From NCBI GenBank assembly GCA_964035575.1, contig OZ037901.1, positions 372,001-436,000 of the forward strand: a stretch of 64,000 nucleotides of DNA, given 5' to 3'. The position numbers and the translations under genes were made by a program. The DNA comes from Rhynchopus sp. YZ270_cl-10. Its lineage: Eukaryota; Euglenozoa; Diplonemea; Diplonemida; Diplonemidae. The notes beneath the pieces are model-generated. The model ran no database searches and was not told the DNA's origin. It worked only from the letters and a program-made list of their open reading frames with translations. Positions 38,367 through 49,282 of this stretch are shown piece by piece (position 1 is the stretch's first letter; each line of letters opens with the position of its first letter).

Positions 38367-41300
38367 GGGTAAACAGGGTACCACGGGTAGAAGAGAAGAA
38401 ATTATAACAAGGTAAATACGAGTAGATTGGGGGCTAGGTAAACAGGGTTACTAGCAGGTGAACAGAGTACTACGGGAAGACAAGAGAAAAAGGAAACAGG
38501 AAAAGGGGAAAATATAGGTATCAGGGGCTAGGTAAACAGGGTTACTAGCAGGAAAAGAGAATACCACGGGAAGACAAATAGCCAGGGAACAGGGTCACAA
38601 GCAGGGAACAGGGAAGGTAGGTGACCGGGAAGCCACAGGGAAGGAATGGGGTGAACGAGAGAGTATAAGAAACATGACGAAGATCATGAACAATATGGGG
38701 AATAAAGGAGGCTTCTGGGGGGACGGGATACACGGACTGCATGTAACCGGACTATACGATGGGGTATCACGATGACTAGCGTGGGAAGGCGGGGGAAGAC
38801 TATGCATGGAGTAGCGCGCGGGTGATGTGGCACATCACGTAGCGGAGTGGCGCGCGGGTGGCTGGACGTATTCTCTGCCGTGGGGTGGATGTGCCCGTAC
38901 TGCTGCTGAGAGGCGATTGCAGAAGGAGGAGGCGAAGAATGTCGCGACGGTAGTGAGCAACGAGGAGTAGGGCTACCACCCGCGGCAGCCGGCAAGGACC
39001 GTCCACCAGCTCAAGAGGGTGGCGGCGATGCGCGCGTTTACGTTAAGGAAATCATGAACTCCCGAGCACGTTCGCAATGTTTACTGCCATGGTGCCTCTT
39101 TGCTGCACTCGGGCAGCCTATCTGGTACAGTTCTCATCTTACACATGCCTCCATTTGTTGACTGTGGGCGACATTGTGAAGTACACGAGCCACACGTTGA
39201 GTCTAATGTCTGATGGTGCGGGTGTGTTGCTGTAGTCGATGGTGAAAGGTTTCGAACAAACTGATATCCGTACGGCACATATTCTCTCAGTGGATGAACA
39301 GTACAAACAGATCTTCAGCAAAATCAAAGTTATTCCGCAGACTCCAGAAGTGGTGATACAACTAAAACAGTACTTCGACGGACGAGGTCGCTGCCCTGGC
39401 CAGGGAAAACTCCCAACGCTGTGTGGAACGGGTTTGATGCCGCGAGTGAACTTTGGGGGGCGTGCTGACGTCGGGGTCGCGTCGCTGCACGGCGGTGGTT
39501 GATTGACGGTGACGTATGCGAATGCGGCAAAGGCCATTGATGCGGGTACAGTTAATCTTCGGTGCTGGCGTGGGGTTGTACCCGAAGGGGGGTACGGGCA
39601 TAACGGTCCATTATACGATCCGTACTAGGAGGCCACAGGGAGAGGAGAAAAGGTTTACCCCGGGGGATGGGGAACGAGCAATCAGAGACATAGCTATCGT
39701 GGAGGTGGGGTACGGGGGCGGGGGGCGGGGGGAAAAGGTTACAGAACAGGGGAGACTAATAACAGAGAGAGTTAGCGCGAAACATGAGAATGAAGAGAAA
39801 AACGATGGGTCAAAGCACGATGAACGGAGCCTGAGCGGGGTCATATAGGGGCAACATGGGGACGGGCAGTAGAGAGGGACGAAAAATCAAAAAAAAAAAA
39901 AAAAAAAAAAAAGAGAAGATGAAGAAGAAGAAGGGGAAAAGGTAAAGGGATACAAGGTAAGGGATACAAGGTAAAGGGATATAAGTTAAAGGGATAAAAG
40001 GTTAAGGGATACAAGGTAATGGGATAAAGGGCACAGCACTTTGCAAAATGTGGTGTACGGGTTGAAGAGGTTCAGGGATAGACGTGTCGGGCCAGGTCGA
40101 GGCAGACTTCCAGAGGGCGCTGAACAGGCAGAGGGGCCGGTGGTGCTCGTGAAGCAGGCAGAACCGGCGTCTCCGCAGGGTGACGACATCGTTTAGGGTC
40201 GAGCTGTCCGGGCCTGAAGCGTGCTTTTATTTTATTTTATGTTGATGGTACAGTGCGGCTCGCGAAAGCGACGGTGATGGGACGGTGTGTGACGCGCTGA
40301 TGGCATAGGGGGTGCGCGTGGAGGATACGGCGGCGTTCTCGGCACCGCTGGCGTTACGCACAGAAGTACGATGGGGATGAGCTTTTGGTGGATTGGGCCA
40401 GGGACATGGCAGAAGGGGGATGGTGTAGAGTGTGGTTACGACGCGGTTTTGTCGACTGGTGGGGCGAGCCGGATGAGAGGCGGAGGTCTCAGTCTGAAGA
40501 GCGTTTGGCGGCAATCTGTGTGACGCACATGGGCCTCGACGAGCTGCGTGCACTGGACGGGGACGGCAAGCTGGTTGGGGGTCACGGACCTCATTAGGTC
40601 TCCAGAGGCGTTTAGGGCGGCGTTCAGGACGGGGATGCTGCACGAGCTGTCACGGAAGACCCCGCGCAGTGATTTCTTACCACCTGCGATTAGCACATGG
40701 AGGGATCGACGGAGTACAAAGTTGTGTTGCTTTTGGAGCGAAGTTTTTATATAGAAGGCAGGGTTTTGACTTGGCGGGCACACAGTGCAAAAGCGTTCGG
40801 GGAGGTTCCGTTTGGTGTCTCGACCGCTGCACGACTTGTTGGTGGGACCTGCGGACATCGCATCAATGTCCTCGTACGGCGTAGGAGGTACTGGACGTGA
40901 ATTCCAATTTCCGGTAGACAGAGACGTATTGTGTATGTGCATGGGGTGAGGACGTACCGACGATTGCGCACCGAACGGCGAGCTTCTATTGCGGACGGAT
41001 GAGGGTGTAGCGTGGGACGATAGCCTTTTGGTGTTCGGGGGCTTGTGGGGACGTATTGCGTGCGCAGTGTTTTTCCGGGGTCGCTGCGAACGGTGTATAT
41101 TACGGTGAACTGCTCAGAGGTACACGGGAGGCCATTTCAGTTTGAGAGCTCCGGCATTCGGTCTGATCTGATCCGATACGCACACCGTATGTGAGCTGGC
41201 TGACGAAGTTGCGGGGACAGCGAGTGAGATGTCTCCGCGGAGGGTTTTTTCGCGGGTTTGGGAGTCTGGTGGGGCAGTTGTACGTGACGCAGGTACCTAT

Positions 41301-41878
41301 GGCATTCTTGGCCGCGACGATGTTACATCCGGCGCGTAGCGGGAGCTTGTTCGGCGGACAAGGCGGCGTGGGACGTATGGGTGCAGGTCCCGAGGTGGGT
41401 GTAGGGAGCTCGTTCATCGCCTGGGTTGGTGGAAGAAAACGGGTGGTAGCATTTTCCCCCTACCGAGTCTTTGACTGTGTGGACGGACGCATCGAGCTAA
41501 GGTGAGGTGTGTACGTCGAAGGGGAGCAAGCAGTAGGTATTATGGACGTTTCGGGGAGGCAGTGGTGCGGTCTACGGGTGGCGTCAGGCATGGTCCAAGG
41601 GTGACGGATCAGATTGATGATGGACATATTCGGAAACGGGGCATGGCGCAAACTTTGTACGGCACGGGTATCGCCGAGTAGAAGGCGGATGTTTTGTTAC
41701 GGGGTGTGTTTACGCTGCGGTCGCGTGCGGCAGGTGAACTGCTTTGAAGTCGATACAGCACCCGATGTAGCCCCGTGAGTCAGGGTGCCTCACGTCCCTA
41801 AGGGGTCCTCAGGGTCCAGCGTGTGGATGCTGCAACGCAACACGATACTTATCAACACGAAGAGACACAAGTAACTTT
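38367..41878. repeat. 3.5-kb repeat body B...C, no recognisable gene
   Basis: The first ~120 bp (GTAAACAGGGTACCACGGGT ...) recur at 43193-43310, and the last ~60 bp (GTGTGGATGCTGCAACGCAA ...) recur at 43434-43492. So 43193-43492 is a 0.3-kb version of the same unit with its middle missing. The first 300 bp contain imperfect repeats with GGTTACTAGCAGG. The middle is GC-richer than its surroundings, with a purine-rich + strand and only short frames on either strand. None could be assigned. A poly-A tract lies at ~39889-39911, followed by GGGATAAAAGGT-type words. Confidence 0.65.
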
Positions 41879-41879
41879 T

Positions 41880-42186
41880 TGGGGATATGCAATATACAAG
41901 GAAAGTTTCTGTCGCGATGAAGGGGATAAGTATCCCTCACCAGTTCTTTTTACCCCCTAGCAACCCAACCCCACCCCCTATAGGCAGCCCCTCCCATCCC
42001 ATGTCTGTGCTCCGCACCAGTCCACAAACTTCACAGAATTCTACAAGACATGTTCACAACAATCAAACGAGACGATTTGGGTTTTTCTGTACTTCAGTGA
42101 TAATACAAGTCATGATCACAACAACCAAAGGGAAGAGACGAGTTGGGTAGAGTCGAACAACACGGTGTTTAAAAAAAAAAAAAAAG
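41880..42186 (+). repeat. 304-bp repeat A, copy 2
   Basis: Second copy of 38059-38362. Its poly-A end is interrupted by the hAT-like element at 42187. Confidence 0.9.
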
Positions 42187-43184
42187 CAGGCCTGGGCCTA
42201 AAGTGGGTGCCCGGGGCCCGATTTTGATTTTATTTTATTTTTTCTAAGGATTTTACACGGGGGAAAAATTATTTTTTCTAAGGATTTTATACGGGGAAAA
42301 TTTATTTTTCTAAGGGTTTTTCTTAGGGGAAAAAGTCTGGGGGGTCGGGCCGGGCCCCGGGCTGGGAATAACTCGCACTCTGCCCGGGGAGTGCGGTACC
42401 AAGCCATAATGAACAAAAAAGTCTCCACCCCGCTTCCTTCGGTCTGGTCCCTTTCACCTCCCGCACAACAGAATAAATAATAATACAGTATGGTGCGTGT
42501 GACTGCAAACGTCGAGGGAACCTTGCTTCTTGCAGTGCTGCAAGTGCTCGCCACCACGGTGGTAGCAAAGTGCATTGCGTTGGCGCACTTGGGCAGGCCC
42601 TGACGGCACTGAGGAACGAAAAAGAAAATAGTTCCGCGCCGCCCAGGGCTGCACCTTAAAAAAAAATTTGCCTGCGGCGCCATTTTCCCTTTTTTGCTCT
42701 GCAAAAAAGGATTCGCAGAGTGGCTTTGTGGTGTAAAAGCTGCATTTTTTATACTGTACCCTATTTTTTTTTCCGCCTGCGGCGCCGTTTTATATTCATC
42801 CCGAACATTCGTAGTGCACGTAGCGCGCCCGGGTTTAGGACCCTTCTTGAATTTCGAGGGGGCAGTTCACGTTACAGTGGGTCCAGAATCATAGTTCAAT
42901 TTAACCCCGCTAAGCAACTCGCTGGTGGTAAGGACCAAAACGTGTATCAGCCAAGAACTTGCCCATTTTTTTCAAAATGACCCCGTGACAGTGAGGGTAA
43001 AAGCTCGGAAAACCCGAAAAAGGCCAAAAAAACCCCCGAAAAGGGAAAACCGAGAACATATTTCGGCAGGGGGGCAGCGTGTTCTCAGAAAAATCCAAAA
43101 AATTGCCTGTAAAAATCCTTAGAAAAAACCCGGGTGCCCGATCCAAAAAAATGGAAAAAACCCCAGGGTGCCCGCCCACCCCTG
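42187..43184. mobile_element. 998-bp hAT-like non-autonomous element with 8-bp target duplication
   Basis: Starts CAGGCCTGGGC and ends CACCCCTG (reverse CAGGGGTGGGC). The termini pair imperfectly, with further matches GGGTGCCCGG...CGATTTT and TTTTTTCTAAGGATTTT on both sides. The flanks are AAAAAAAG at 42179-42186 and AAAAAAAG at 43185-43192, a perfect 8-bp duplication. Removing the element restores the repeat A to B junction seen uninterrupted at ~38362. CAGGG-type ends with 8-bp duplications are hallmarks of the hAT superfamily. No transposase ORF is inside. Confidence 0.92.
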
Positions 43185-43192
43185 AAAAAAAG

Positions 43193-43492
43193 GGTAAACG
43201 GGGTACCACGGGTAGAAGAGAAGAAAGGATAACAAGGTAAATACGAGTAGATGGGGGCTAGGTAAACAGGGTTACTAGCAGGTTAACAGAGTACCACGAG
43301 ATGACAAGAAAACTGGTAAAAAGGGTGAGAACGGATAGAAGGGATTGATGGGCAAACCAGGGACAAGATAAGAGTAACTACAGAGGGAGTGGGGGAAAAT
43401 CATGAAGTACAGAACGAGGTCACTGTGGAACTGGTGTGGATGCTGCAACGCAACACGATACTTATCAACACGAAGAGACACAAGTAACTTTT
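43193..43492. repeat. Internally deleted copy of repeat body B...C
   Basis: Joins ~120 bp matching 38367-38490 to ~60 bp matching 41818-41878 through ~120 bp that I could not align. Together with repeat A copy 2 it makes a second, short version of the unit A-B-C. Confidence 0.8.
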
Positions 43493-43801
43493 TGTTGAGC
43501 AATAAAGAAAAGGGAGGAATTAAACTCAACCACAACACCTTTACAGGTGGTAGATTTTTTTTTTTTTATTCTCTCTTTTTCTCTCGCAATTCAAAAAAAA
43601 AGTGTCGATATGACGGGAGAACAACATTTCAGACCGTACTTAGACAGAGTTCACCTCAATACACTCAAAGAAACCCATATCTCACCCTTTTTATGTCATT
43701 TTTTTTTTTGTCTCGCCCAACGCTTTTCCAATATATTTCTAAAAATCCTTCCCGCTACAGAGCTTCTAGCAGCACAAAAAAAAAAACACTCAAAAGTTAC
43801 A

Positions 43802-44779
43802 ATGGCCGACCAGATGACCCACGAGCAGATTGCGGAGTTCAAGGAGGCGTTCTCCCTGTTCGACAAGGACGGTGACGGCACCATCACCACGAAGGAGCTT
43901 GGCACCGTGATGCGCTCCCTGGGACAGAACCCCACGGAGGCTGAGCTGCAGGACATGATCAACGAGGTTGACCAGGACGGATCCGGATCGATTGACTTCC
44001 CCGAGTTCCTGACACTGATGTCGCGCAAGATGCACGACACCGACACTGAGGAGGAGATCAAGGAGGCCTTCCGTGTGTTCGACAAGGACGGAAACGTATG
44101 AATCCCTCCATTTTTTTTGTATTTCAAGTCAACTTTTCACCCCATGACAGTACAATCTTAAGTTTCGTTGATTGCACACACAAAATAATTTTACTTACTT
44201 ACCGGCCCTACTCTTTGTTATTCAAGTTAACCTTCGGGCGACTTTGTTTTATACAGAACCCTGTGGGTGATTGTCGATGCAAAAAAATTAGAGGCCTATG
44301 TGAGAGTAACCACATGATTTTGGCAACTTCCGCCAAACACCGCCCAACAAACACCCAAATGAAGGAACCTACTCACAGGGGTGCCATTACCATTGATAGA
44401 GTGGTTTGATGTAAGATGTTTGACCCACAGCCAACGCTATGACATTACGTCGTCACGAAAAACTGTGGCACCTTAATATTGCCTCAAAATCATGGTGCAA
44501 TACATGAATTATATCAGATTATTGCAACAAAACAACCACAATTGGTGTGGCTGAAGGGAGGTGCTATTTTGTGCTACTTTCTGCTATTTTGGGGTCGTCG
44601 GCCACACCAACAATGTATAACAGGGTTTCATCTCGGCAGCAGAGCTCCGTCACGTGATGACGAACCTTGGAGAGAAGCTGACTGACGAGGAGGTTGATGA
44701 GATGATCCGTGAGGCTGACGTTGACGGAGACGGCCAGATCAACTACGAGGAGTTCGTCAAGATGATGATGTCCAAGTAG
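43802..44779 (+). CDS. Calmodulin, two exons
   Basis: Exons 43802-44095 and 44624-44779 join in phase 0 to give 149 residues, the standard length. All four EF-hand loops are intact: [36 protein letters not shown] and [12 protein letters not shown]. The intron splits the third loop between DKDGN and GFIS. Calmodulin is the cytosolic and flagellar calcium sensor that activates kinases, phosphatases and motor regulators. [24 protein letters not shown] and the MMMSK end are features I associate with euglenozoan calmodulins. A pyrimidine-rich stretch and CTACAG at ~43755-43760, 40 bp before the ATG, is a plausible acceptor for a spliced leader. The ATG at 43802 gives MADQMTHEQ, the normal start; upstream in-frame codons are non-homologous. 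Confidence 0.98.
44096..44623 (+). other. Intron of calmodulin, with F4-like insertion
   Basis: A 528-bp GT-AG intron starting GTATGAATCC and ending TATAACAG. Near its 5' end (44117-44138) it contains GTATTTCAAGTCAACTTTTC, the terminus of the F4 tail family, so a short repeat may have inserted here. Confidence 0.9.
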
Positions 44780-46083
44780 ACACTCCCCACTCCCACCCTC
44801 CCCTTCTCTTGCTTTGACAACTCAGCAATGCAGGAGACAGGTACAAAAAAAGACCCCCAACGATTTAATAGTAAATACAAAAAAAAAAAAACAACAAAAT
44901 AAACCCAAAAAAAACACTGCGCTTTAATAAGCATATGTGAAGAAACTATACCCCCCCATTTTTTTAAGTTCAAAAAAAAAAGAGAAAATGAGGAAAAAAT
45001 ACTTTTTTTTTTTTATTTTGGATTTTTTTTTCAAAACCAAAAAAACCCCCAACCCATGAAAAACAATCGGGGGGGAAGCAAATGTCCTCAGTTTTTTTCT
45101 TTTTCTTTTCTTCTTTCTTTTTTTTTTTTGCAAAAGAAGAGTTTTAATGTCGTCCACAAAATGACATTTTTTTCTCCCCCCCCTCAACTCTTTTTTTTTT
45201 TCCCTTCTTCCACGAGGCTCAACGAGTGTAACCTCTCTCTGCCCAAAAAGCGCACAAAAAAAAAAGTGAAGGGAGGGGTTTTTTTTGCACGAAAAAAGAA
45301 CGGTGTGACTACACCATTCCCTTTTTTATTCAAAAAAAGGGGGGTAATGGTGGATAGTGTGGACAAGAAATGGTTTAAGGATAAAACCCCAGAATTGTAC
45401 TGACGGGGAGAAGAGGATTCCGCCAATCTGAGACAGAAAACAAAAAAGAGGATTGATGGATGGTGGAGGGAAGAGAACGCTGCAATTTGTCGGATGATTG
45501 TCAATGCTATACACATAGCCAACCTACTGACTCAAAGCCCCTTTTTCTTTCTTCCATCACCCATTTCTCCAAATTTTTTTCCGTTTTAAATTGGTGCCCC
45601 GCCATGTGTACAATTCCACCTATTTGCGAAGTTTTGTTTTTAAAACCCGTTTTAGTTGTTCCCCCATCTCCGTTATCCTCTCCCCTCTTTTCTCCCTCCC
45701 CCCCTTTTTCTCTAAATAGGTTTTATTCCCATTAGTCTGCCCAAAAATAAAAAAAACAAACCTTGTGTACAAAACATAAAAAAAGCGTAACCAGAAAAAC
45801 ACAGTGACCTCTTTTAAAAAAAAAAAAAAATGATAACCAGTTTTCCTCCCTCAACCCCTCAACTCCATCAACCCCCGACCCACAAATTTTATTTCACCTC
45901 GTGGAAAACTTCAACAACTTCACCCCCAGAGGCACCGCAGGAAGGTGACAAAAACGTTTTACTTTTCTTTTTTCCAGCGTTTTTTTGGTGACATCCTTCA
46001 TGCCTGAAAAATACCAGAATTAATTTCTACTTTATCAAATCAACCCTCCCTTCATCAGAGACACCACAGGAGGGTGACAAAAA
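44780..46083. other. Intergenic region, low complexity
   Basis: Poly-A and poly-T tracts (44878-45130) and C/T-rich DNA. The word CCCCAGAGGCACCGCAGGAAG... near 45926 resembles CAGAGACACCACAGGAGGGTGAC at 46056, a small direct duplication just ahead of the next ATG. No gene. Confidence 0.5.
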
Positions 46084-47903
46084 ATGAAACTTCCGTGGGT
46101 GTTAGAGAGGATTGCGCATGGTGGTGTCTTCATTGCGCTTGGGCTTATTTTGGGAATCACCTTTGGTGTTATGTACCTGCGCTTTTACAAGGTTGTACAC
46201 GAGCCTGTCCCTATGTACGAACAGGCTATTCTCTGGGTAGAGGTGGTGCTGTTGATGTGGTCCTATCTGCGTGCGGTGTACACGGTGCCGGAGAAGTTCA
46301 AGTTCACACCTACCGAGCATGAGATCTATTCTATGCACTACAAAGACTCGCGGATAGATATTGAAGGGATGCTGCAGGAGCCCAACAGCGAGGAGGACGC
46401 ACTGCACCTTCTCGGTCTTGGACCGCAGGAGCTGAAGGTAAAGCCGTTTAACGTTCTGCAGTTCTGTACTGTCTGCAAGTCGTACAAACGACCGCGGTCG
46501 CATCACTGCTCAAAATGTGGTTACTGTGTAAACAAAATGGACCACCACTGTCCCTGGATTAACACCTGTGTGAACGAACGGAACCACAAGGCGTTTTGTT
46601 TGTTTCTCTTTTACGTTTCGGTGGCGTGCTCTCACGGTGTGGTGCTGACTGTACCGTTCTTTACGAGTATTATTTGGCGGAGGAAGAAGTTGAACTGGAT
46701 CCACACCATTTGTGGTTTGTGGTGTGGGTGTGCGTCGTTCTCCCTGGTCGTTGCCATGCTGATGCTCCTCTGGGAGCAAAAGCGCGGTGTCCTCGAAAAC
46801 GCAACCCAGGTCGAAGAGTATATCCGGTACAAGGCATGGGATCGACGCGACTTCATCAACAGAAAGAACACCGCCGAACAGAACCGTGCAAAGAAGCAAC
46901 TCAAAAACAACGAACCCGTCACAGGCTGGCGTACCCAGCTCCCCATGCCTGACTTCATCTACCCATACGACCTAGGAAAATTCAACAATTTCGTTCAAGT
47001 CTTTGGACCAACCTCACGCTGGTGGATGTGGTTCCTTCCTATAAAGCCGGACTGGACTGATGTCGATGAGAACAACGCGCACATCGACAACATCACATAC
47101 TGGGAGGTGCTCCCGGGGTGCGGGCAGTTCTCCCTCACCATTGAACAGCTCAGCCAGAAGGCGGAGAAGCTTCGCGCACTGAAGACTGTCCAGGCTACGG
47201 AGGAGTTTTCCGGGGCATTTTCCTCGTGGTTCTGCTGCTGGGCGCGCCTTGCATGCAGAATGGGGTTCAAAGCGACCACATGGCACATTCCTAGCGTACT
47301 CGACAGCCGCGTCGATGTCAAGCCAGGCAACACCTTCAATGTGACCCGCACCTCCAACCCACATTGGTACTACGGAAGCAAGGTGCTCGCGAATAGCAAC
47401 AAGAAAGGCCCCTCGGGGTGGTTTCCACGTCTGAACTGCAAGAACGTTGAGGGCGAGGTATTTTTGATTTTTTTCTCTTTTTTTTTTTCCTTTTTGAAAT
47501 CACACAAACACAGCCCTTCGGTCATGAACGTCTCACAAACCTTGAAGGGGTGTGGAAGTTAAAGTCCGGTGCGTTGCTCCATTTTGACCCTCTTCGCGTT
47601 CGTATGGAAGGTTCAAATGAAGCCTATACATTCAAAGAGCGAGACCTAACAAATTCCGGAGACAAAAATAAGGCCGAGAATGCACAAAACGGCAAGGAGG
47701 AGGAGGATTCGGTGCTTGTTCTCTTGAACGTTTTGCTAGAGTCTATCACTCCGACAACGTTAACATGGAAGACAGGGCAGACATGGGAGCGTGTGCCGTT
47801 ATCAGAAGTATTTTCCAAGAATGGGGAATGTGCAGAACACCAAGAGGACGAAGATGGAGACGAGGAGAGTCTCGAATTGCTGGCAAAAAAGAAGAACAAC
47901 TGA
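46084..47903 (+). CDS. DHHC palmitoyltransferase of the ZDHHC6 type, two exons
   Basis: Exons 46084-47457 and 47514-47903 give 587 residues. Two membrane helices (~residues 11-33 and 41-63) precede the cysteine-rich domain (~128-178), with the active site DHHCPW (Cys156). Two more helices follow (~180-200 and ~215-240). The C-terminal half matches animal ZDHHC6: FIYPYDLG, FSLTIEQLSQKAEK, WYYGSKVL and GWFPR, which in ZDHHC6 form the SH3-like region. ZDHHC6 is an ER enzyme that S-acylates calnexin and ER-associated degradation components. Exon 2 adds an acidic tail of ~130 residues that I do not recognise. The start is the first ATG, six bases after a GTGAC tract, and gives the helix expected at the N-terminus. 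A Leu-rich start (MKLPWVLERI) agrees with the family. Confidence 0.93.
47458..47513 (+). other. Intron of the ZDHHC6-type gene
   Basis: A short 56-bp GT-AG intron, GTATTTTTG...CACAAACACAG, T-rich throughout. Without splicing the frame would run into a low-complexity FFSFFFSF tail and stop at 47562. With splicing the frame continues through 47903. Confidence 0.85.
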
Positions 47904-49282
47904 ATTGAGAGAAGTTTATCCTCGAGTAGAGAGAAAATGGAGGTGATGCGCGGGAACAAAAAACAAAACAAAAAAACGTCTTCTTTTTGTTTGGCTTGAT
48001 TTGTGTGCCATCGCCATTGAATGACATATCTTCTTGCTGCCTATCAAAGAAAAATGTATATCCTGAGGTGTCTTTTCTTAAGTTTCTTTCTTTTTGAAAG
48101 TATTGTATTGTGTTGCCTCCTCCACAAACAAAATAAAATAGGCCCGTTAGTCTTTCAAAGAAAGAAGCTTTTTTTTTTTTTTTGATTCAACCTCAATCGC
48201 TTCCATCAGATCTCCCTCTTTTTTCTCCTTTTTTTTTCACGTTTCTGACTGCATTTTTTGACGTGAAGGGGGGAATGGACAGGGGAAAGCGAGCATCAAC
48301 AATTAAAGCTAACCCGACAAGTAGTTCATCAGAGAGAGGGGGAAAAAGATCGGGTCTTTTGTTTGTGCGCTCAAAGCCGGGAAAACAAAAAGGTGAAAAA
48401 TTGTGTTAAACTGAAGTACGGTTGTTGTGGTTAATTGAGTACTCAAAAAGAAACAAGCGAGCTTTTTTTCAATCCGTTTTGTTTGCCCTGCAGCGCTGCC
48501 TCCAATCTTTTTAGAATTGACAACAAGTTGTTTTATCAAAAAAGGCACACACATTGAATGCTATACCTGGGGTCGCTCATTATCTCCTTTTGGTGCTTTG
48601 TGTGCACAGAGTTGTTTTGCAACGTTGCGACGTTATCTCTTTAGTTGTATAAAAGTTTGGGTACATTTAATGCACCCTATTATACCTTCTATTCAGTAGA
48701 ATAGTTAGTATATGAAACAATCTTTGGTTGTGTATGAGAGACGCATGCTGCTTTCAAGTGTTTCCTTTTTTTATTCAAATCTATGCATGAAAGCTCTCTG
48801 CCATAAGTGGCCCTGATTCCTTTCTGCTTGCGTCTATCTCCGTTGAAAGTATTGTTTCTCTGCATCCACGCGCATTTTTTTTGTGTTGCTATCTCAACAA
48901 AAGCAAGAAAATTTTGCAAAAAAAAAAAAAAAGTAACACCATTTTCCCTCTTCCCCTCTACACACCACACATTTCACGAAACCAAGAAAAAAAAAATGTA
49001 CCCGGTACATGGTGTGATTCAGAAAATACGGACAGCCCACGGTAGAACCACGGGGAACCATGGATAATCGGTTTGGTAATCACACCAGTACAGCTGAGAA
49101 TATTATCGCGGGAATGAACAGTCTTTTCTTTAATGTTTTAACCCCCCTCCCCCTCTCCACTCACACACTCCCTTGTAGATCCACCTCTTTTTCTTCTCCC
49201 ACCCTCTTATTATTCTTCCTCTGACATGAAGACCACATGGAGCCAGGGCAGATAGCTTTGTTGAGGTAGGTTTGGTGCAAAA
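47904..49282. other. Intergenic region with shared 50-mer
   Basis: No gene. It contains the 50-bp segment shared with 17316 (48666-48720), T-rich tracts and, close to 49180-49260, pyrimidine-rich stretches followed by CTTGTAG and GGGCAG that could serve as 5' acceptors for the giant gene. Confidence 0.5.
48666..48720 (+). repeat. 50-bp segment shared with 17316-17365
   Basis: CCCTATTATACCTTCTATTC then AGTAGAATAGTTAGTATATG and AAACAAT. One mismatch to the other copy. Here it lies between two host genes rather than among repeats. Confidence 0.6.

Noticed and set aside
39139-41651. Possible exons on the minus strand in the 3.5-kb repeat body
   Set aside because: Pro/Arg-rich frames of ~60-170 codons without recognisable motifs or splice logic; not supported as genes.
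38059-42186. LTR retrotransposon, from the 304-bp direct repeats flanking ~3.5 kb
   Set aside because: The repeat ends in poly-A, has no TG...CA ends, and the A-B-C order is repeated again downstream. Tandem duplication of one unit explains the pattern better.
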